Shown here one piece after another: positions 6,772-9,351 of a stretch of DNA of 9,351 nucleotides. Positions within the stretch are counted from its first letter, which is position 1. Every line of letters starts with the position of its first letter. The position numbers and the translations under genes were made by a program. The notes beneath the pieces are model-generated. The model was given only the letters and a program-made list of their open reading frames with translations, did not search any database and was not told the origin of the DNA. The DNA comes from Thermoanaerobaculia bacterium. Lineage in GTDB: Bacteria; Acidobacteriota; Thermoanaerobaculia; UBA5066. Where the stretch lies: positions 1 through 9,351 of the forward strand of contig JAGOBQ010000128.1 in assembly GCA_017999215.1 (NCBI GenBank), written 5' to 3'.

Positions 6772-7353
6772 TTACTTCTTCGGAGCGGGGGCCGCGGCGG
6801 CCGGCTTGGCGTCGGTCTTCGGCGCGGCGGCGATCGCCGTGTTGAACTTCTGGATGACGGCCGCGGTGATGTCGACCGCGTCGTCGGCGTAGAGGAGCCC
6901 GCTCTGGAACTTGTTGAAGACGAGCGTGTATCCGAGCTCCTTGGAGACCGCCTCGATGACGGGAAGGACCTTCTTCTCGAGCTCCGTCAGCTCCTTGCGC
7001 TGAAGCTCCTCGAGCTCCCGCTGGGCATCGTCCTGGAAGCGCTTGAGGTCGAGCGCCTTCGCCTGGTAGTCCTTCTGGAGCTTCTCCATCGCCTCTTCGG
7101 AGAGCGACTTGCCCTGCTCCTGGATCCTCTTCTCGAGGTCGCGGAGCTCGGTCTGGCGCTTCGTCAGGTCTTCCTGCTTTGCGGTCGAGACCTTCTGAAT
7201 CCGGGCGAGGCTCTCCTTGCCCACGGCGGAGTCCTGGACGATCCGCTGGACCTCGATGACGCCGACCTTCTGGGCGGACTGGGCCGATGCGGGGAGAGCG
7301 ACGAGTGCGGCCGTCGCGAGGACGCCCGCGACGAACATCCGGTTCCGAATCAT
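6772..7353 (-). CDS. skp: Periplasmic outer-membrane-protein chaperone, Skp/OmpH family
   Basis: Holdase that binds unfolded outer-membrane proteins after Sec export and delivers them to the BAM complex; the family is a jellyfish-shaped trimer. Of 193 residues, 1-24 form a signal peptide (Arg-containing start, hydrophobic 7-20, cut after Ala-Ser-Ala24). The beta strand KVGVIEVQRIVQDS (29-42) is followed by a long charged coiled-coil hairpin (about 45-130), then LVFNKFQSGLLYADDAVDIT (144-163), which rebuilds the trimer base. This order is typical of OmpH. The last 14 or so residues are a low-complexity Ala/Pro/Lys tail. The ATG at 7353 is supported by AAGGAG (7362-7367) 8 nt upstream. It sits between bamA and lpxD as in many Gram-negatives, but 227 nt separate it from bamA. 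Confidence 0.95.
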   Translation of the reverse strand: MIRNRMFVAGVLATAALVALPASAQSAQKVGVIEVQRIVQDSAVGKESLARIQKVSTAKQEDLTKRQTELRDLEKRIQEQGKSLSEEAMEKLQKDYQAKALDLKRFQDDAQRELEELQRKELTELEKKVLPVIEAVSKELGYTLVFNKFQSGLLYADDAVDITAAVIQKFNTAIAAAPKTDAKPAAAAPAPKK

Positions 7354-7380
7354 CTACGTGACTCCTTCTTCCGTGTCTGG

Positions 7381-7405
7381 CCCCGCGGGAGACCCTCCGG
7401 CGGGG
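7381..7405 (-). promoter_or_regulatory. Leader hairpin upstream of skp
   Basis: CCCCGC (7381-7386) pairs with GCGGGG (7400-7405), and GGAG (7388-7391) pairs with CTCC (7395-7398) inside it, with one mismatch between the stems and a 3-nt loop. It ends 13 nt before the skp SD. If transcription starts near 7405, it would form the very 5' end of the skp mRNA and could protect it from decay. Structure seen by eye; role inferred. Confidence 0.35.
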
Positions 7406-7411
7406 CGCGCG

Positions 7412-7440
7412 ATTCTACTGCACCAACCGGTTCCGCCGAC
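7412..7440 (-). promoter_or_regulatory. Possible skp promoter
   Basis: On the minus strand TAGAAT (7417-7412) matches five of six -10 bases. With a 17-nt spacer, the -35 position (7440-7435, GTCGGC) matches poorly. A 7-bp inverted repeat with a 2-nt centre, TCCGCCG/CGGCGGA at 7432-7447, covers the -35 and could be an operator. It could give skp-lpxD-fabZ-lpxA its own transcription apart from bamA. Weak call. Confidence 0.3.
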
Positions 7441-7513
7441 CGGCGGACCGTGGCCCCTCGAAGGCCTCGCGGGTATCGGGCGGAATTCCCGCGCGGAGGG
7501 GGTCAGGGGGACC

Positions 7514-7544
7514 GAACCGGGTGCGCCCCACGCGCGCCCGGTTC
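7514..7544 (-). terminator. Strong hairpin between bamA and skp (possible bamA terminator)
   Basis: GAACCGGG and CCCGGTTC form an 8-bp stem, continued after one imperfect pair by GCGC/GCGC around a 5-nt loop. It starts 37 nt after the bamA stop. No T-run follows on the minus strand, so it may be a U-less terminator, a processing site or an mRNA-stabilising structure. A smaller 5-bp hairpin (7559-7572) lies between it and the stop. Confidence 0.4.
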
Positions 7545-7580
7545 GAAGGCGAAGCCCGCCCGGCGGTCCGGGTGCCCCCT

Positions 7581-9351
7581 CTAAAAGGTCGTTCCGATCG
7601 AGAACTGGAAGTCGCTGCTCTTCTCCGCGCCGCCGGTGAGCGGCGATCCGTCGGGTCCCTTGATGGTCTTGGGATCCAGGTTGATCCCGTAGATGAAGCG
7701 CAGCGGCGCCTGGAAGATCGGGAGGAACATCCGCAGTTCGGCCCCGGTCGAGGCGCGCACCTTGAAGGGGTTGAAGCTCTGCCCTTCGAGCCAGGCGTTG
7801 CCGGCGTCGAAGAAGAGGACCAGCTTCAGCGGCCCCGCGATGGCGTGGACCAGCTCGGCGTTGAAGACGAAGTACTTGTCTCCGCCGAGGAGCGCGCCCG
7901 CGTCGGTGAAGTAAGCCTTGTCGTCGTCGTCGAGCGGATAGATGCTGCCGTACTGGAAGCCGCGGATCGAACGGTCTCCGCCGATCCGGAACCGCTCGAA
8001 GATCGGGATCTCCTTGCCGTCGTAGGCGCGGATGAAGCCCCCCTCCATGTTGACGGCGAAGTGGGACTTCCGCCCCGTGCGGAAGTAGGAAGTGGCCGCG
8101 CCGACCGGCTTGACGTACGAGAAGTTGCCGCCGAGCGGCCCGCCCGCGATCGTCGTCGAGAAGTTGAACCGGCGCCCCCGGGTCGGGTCGAACGGGTCGT
8201 TCCGGCTGTCGTACCGGTAGCCGGGCGCGATCGCGGAGGTCTTGCCGATGTAGTCGGCGTAGGCGGCGGGCGGGATGCCCGAGCCCGGAGGAGGCGCGGC
8301 CGGGTAGACCTGGTAGCGGCTCTTCGTGTCAGTGTACCCGTAGAAGAGCGACAGCCCGTCGAACAGGCCGAGGCCGAGGCCGAAGGACATGTTGACGCCC
8401 TTCGTCTGCTGGTCGACGTCCAGGTACTCGAGCGACCGGTTGAAGATCGAGCCGCCGATCGACATCCGCTTGTCGAGGAACCAGGGCTCCACGAAGGAGA
8501 GGTCGAAGAAGTTCGAATAGCCGCCCCGCTGGAACTGGACGCTGATCGTGTCGCCGCGTCCGAGGAAGTTCCGGGTCGCGAACTGGAACTGCCCGAAGAT
8601 GCCGTCGAGCTGCGAGTACCCGGCGCCGAACTGGATCTCGTTCCGGTTCGTGTCGAGGCCCTTGATCGTGACGTCGACGACCTTCTTCTCCGAGTCGACG
8701 CGGAAGTCGGGGTCTTCCTCGATCTTGAAGTAGCCGAGCTGGGAGAGCTTCAGGAGGCCCTTCTTGAACGACTCCATGTCGAGGACGTCGCCCTCGAAGA
8801 GGGGGATCTCTCGCCGGAGGACCTTGTCCTTCGTCGTCTTGTTCCCGGTGAACTCGACCCGGCCGACCCGGAACATGTCTCCCTCGGTGACCCGGACGAC
8901 GACGTCGACGAGGTTCCCCTCCCCCGGCCGCTCGGTGTACTCCGGGTTCATGAACGCATAGATGTAGCCCCGTCCGCGGTAGATCTCGTCGAGCGTCTTC
9001 ATCCCGTCGACGAGCGCCGACCGCTTGAGCGGCTTGCCCGGGCTCCAGTCGAAGAACTGGAGGAGGCGGTCGCCCGGGAAGACCGTCGTCCCTTCGACCT
9101 TGACGTCGCCGAAGTAGAAGCGCTCCCCCTCGACGAGCGGGATCTCGATCCGGGCCCGCCGCTTGACCTTGTCGCGGCGGGTCTCGTCGGGGTTCACGAC
9201 GAACGTCTCGATGACCGGGTCCTTGGCGACGATGTCCTTGTACCCGGCGTTCTGGTAGACCTTCTTGACGGACTCGATGTCCTCCTCGTAGTTCGCCTGG
9301 TTGTAGACGTCCTTCGAGTCCCAGAACTGGTAGAAGTTCCGCTGCCGGGTC
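7581..9351 (-). CDS. bamA: Outer-membrane protein assembly factor BamA (5' partial)
   Basis: Omp85-family core of the BAM complex, which folds and inserts beta-barrel proteins into the outer membrane. The frame is open to the right edge, so 589 C-terminal residues are visible. The signal peptide and the first POTRA domains lie beyond the window, and the in-frame GTG at 9197 is internal. Numbering from that GTG: the residues before it and roughly its first 18 look like POTRA3, about 18-105 is POTRA4, and about 106-182 is POTRA5 (FRVGRVEFTGNKTTKDKVL, 109-127). The 16-stranded barrel follows, with D337-P-T-R-G341, the loop-6 I411-R-G-F414 motif that locks into the barrel, and a C-terminal strand ending in Phe as expected for an outer-membrane protein. 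A Pro/Ala-rich insert near 299-313 is probably an extracellular loop. It is upstream of skp in the same direction. Confidence 0.96.
   Translation of the reverse strand, partial: TRQRNFYQFWDSKDVYNQANYEEDIESVKKVYQNAGYKDIVAKDPVIETFVVNPDETRRDKVKRRARIEIPLVEGERFYFGDVKVEGTTVFPGDRLLQFFDWSPGKPLKRSALVDGMKTLDEIYRGRGYIYAFMNPEYTERPGEGNLVDVVVRVTEGDMFRVGRVEFTGNKTTKDKVLRREIPLFEGDVLDMESFKKGLLKLSQLGYFKIEEDPDFRVDSEKKVVDVTIKGLDTNRNEIQFGAGYSQLDGIFGQFQFATRNFLGRGDTISVQFQRGGYSNFFDLSFVEPWFLDKRMSIGGSIFNRSLEYLDVDQQTKGVNMSFGLGLGLFDGLSLFYGYTDTKSRYQVYPAAPPPGSGIPPAAYADYIGKTSAIAPGYRYDSRNDPFDPTRGRRFNFSTTIAGGPLGGNFSYVKPVGAATSYFRTGRKSHFAVNMEGGFIRAYDGKEIPIFERFRIGGDRSIRGFQYGSIYPLDDDDKAYFTDAGALLGGDKYFVFNAELVHAIAGPLKLVLFFDAGNAWLEGQSFNPFKVRASTGAELRMFLPIFQAPLRFIYGINLDPKTIKGPDGSPLTGGAEKSSDFQFSIGTTF

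Noticed and set aside
9195..9197. GTG at 9197 as the start of bamA
   Set aside because: The frame stays open to the window edge and encodes POTRA-like sequence upstream, so this Val is internal and the gene is cut by the window.

Overview
This is a high-GC stretch of a Gram-negative (diderm) bacterial chromosome. A lipid A and outer-membrane assembly cluster (bamA, skp, lpxD, fabZ, lpxA) shows that the cell makes LPS. A Hanks-type Ser/Thr kinase with a long proline-rich tail and an EF-G2-type GTPase also fit a lineage such as Acidobacteriota or a deltaproteobacterial-grade group. I cannot fix the phylum from sequence alone. All seven genes are chromosomal-type genes, and I see no insertion sequence, CRISPR array, tRNA, rRNA or phage gene.

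Layout: (1) Positions 1-2143, minus strand: a Ser/Thr protein kinase whose C-terminus runs off the left edge. Its catalytic domain is intact, and a long Pro/Ala-rich tail carries six T-E-I-L-[R/K] repeats. (2) 2144-2285: a divergent intergenic region with a candidate promoter on each side and a short inverted repeat. (3) 2286-4376, plus strand: an EF-G-like translational GTPase of the EF-G2 type, followed by a strong hairpin at 4405-4428. (4) 4483-7353, minus strand: the tightly packed genes skp/ompH - lpxD - fabZ - lpxA (gaps of 7, -4 and 0 nt), converging on the EF-G2 gene. (5) 7354-7580: a gap containing hairpins and a possible skp promoter. (6) 7581-9351, minus strand: bamA, whose N-terminus lies beyond the right edge.

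The minus-strand block is the widely conserved bamA-skp-lpxD-fabZ-lpxA order. BamA inserts outer-membrane beta-barrels and Skp escorts them through the periplasm. LpxA and LpxD perform the two acylations that begin lipid A synthesis, and FabZ acts in the elongation cycle that supplies hydroxyacyl-ACP. lpxB, which follows lpxA in Escherichia coli, is absent here because the cluster stops at the convergent terminator.

The least ordinary part is the kinase tail. Its repeated Thr-x-x-Leu sites, evenly embedded in a proline-rich linker, match the general pThr-x-x-(Ile/Leu/Asp) preference of FHA domains. They may be a multivalent phospho-dependent docking array. I found no clearly new multi-gene system in the window; the rest is well-known housekeeping.
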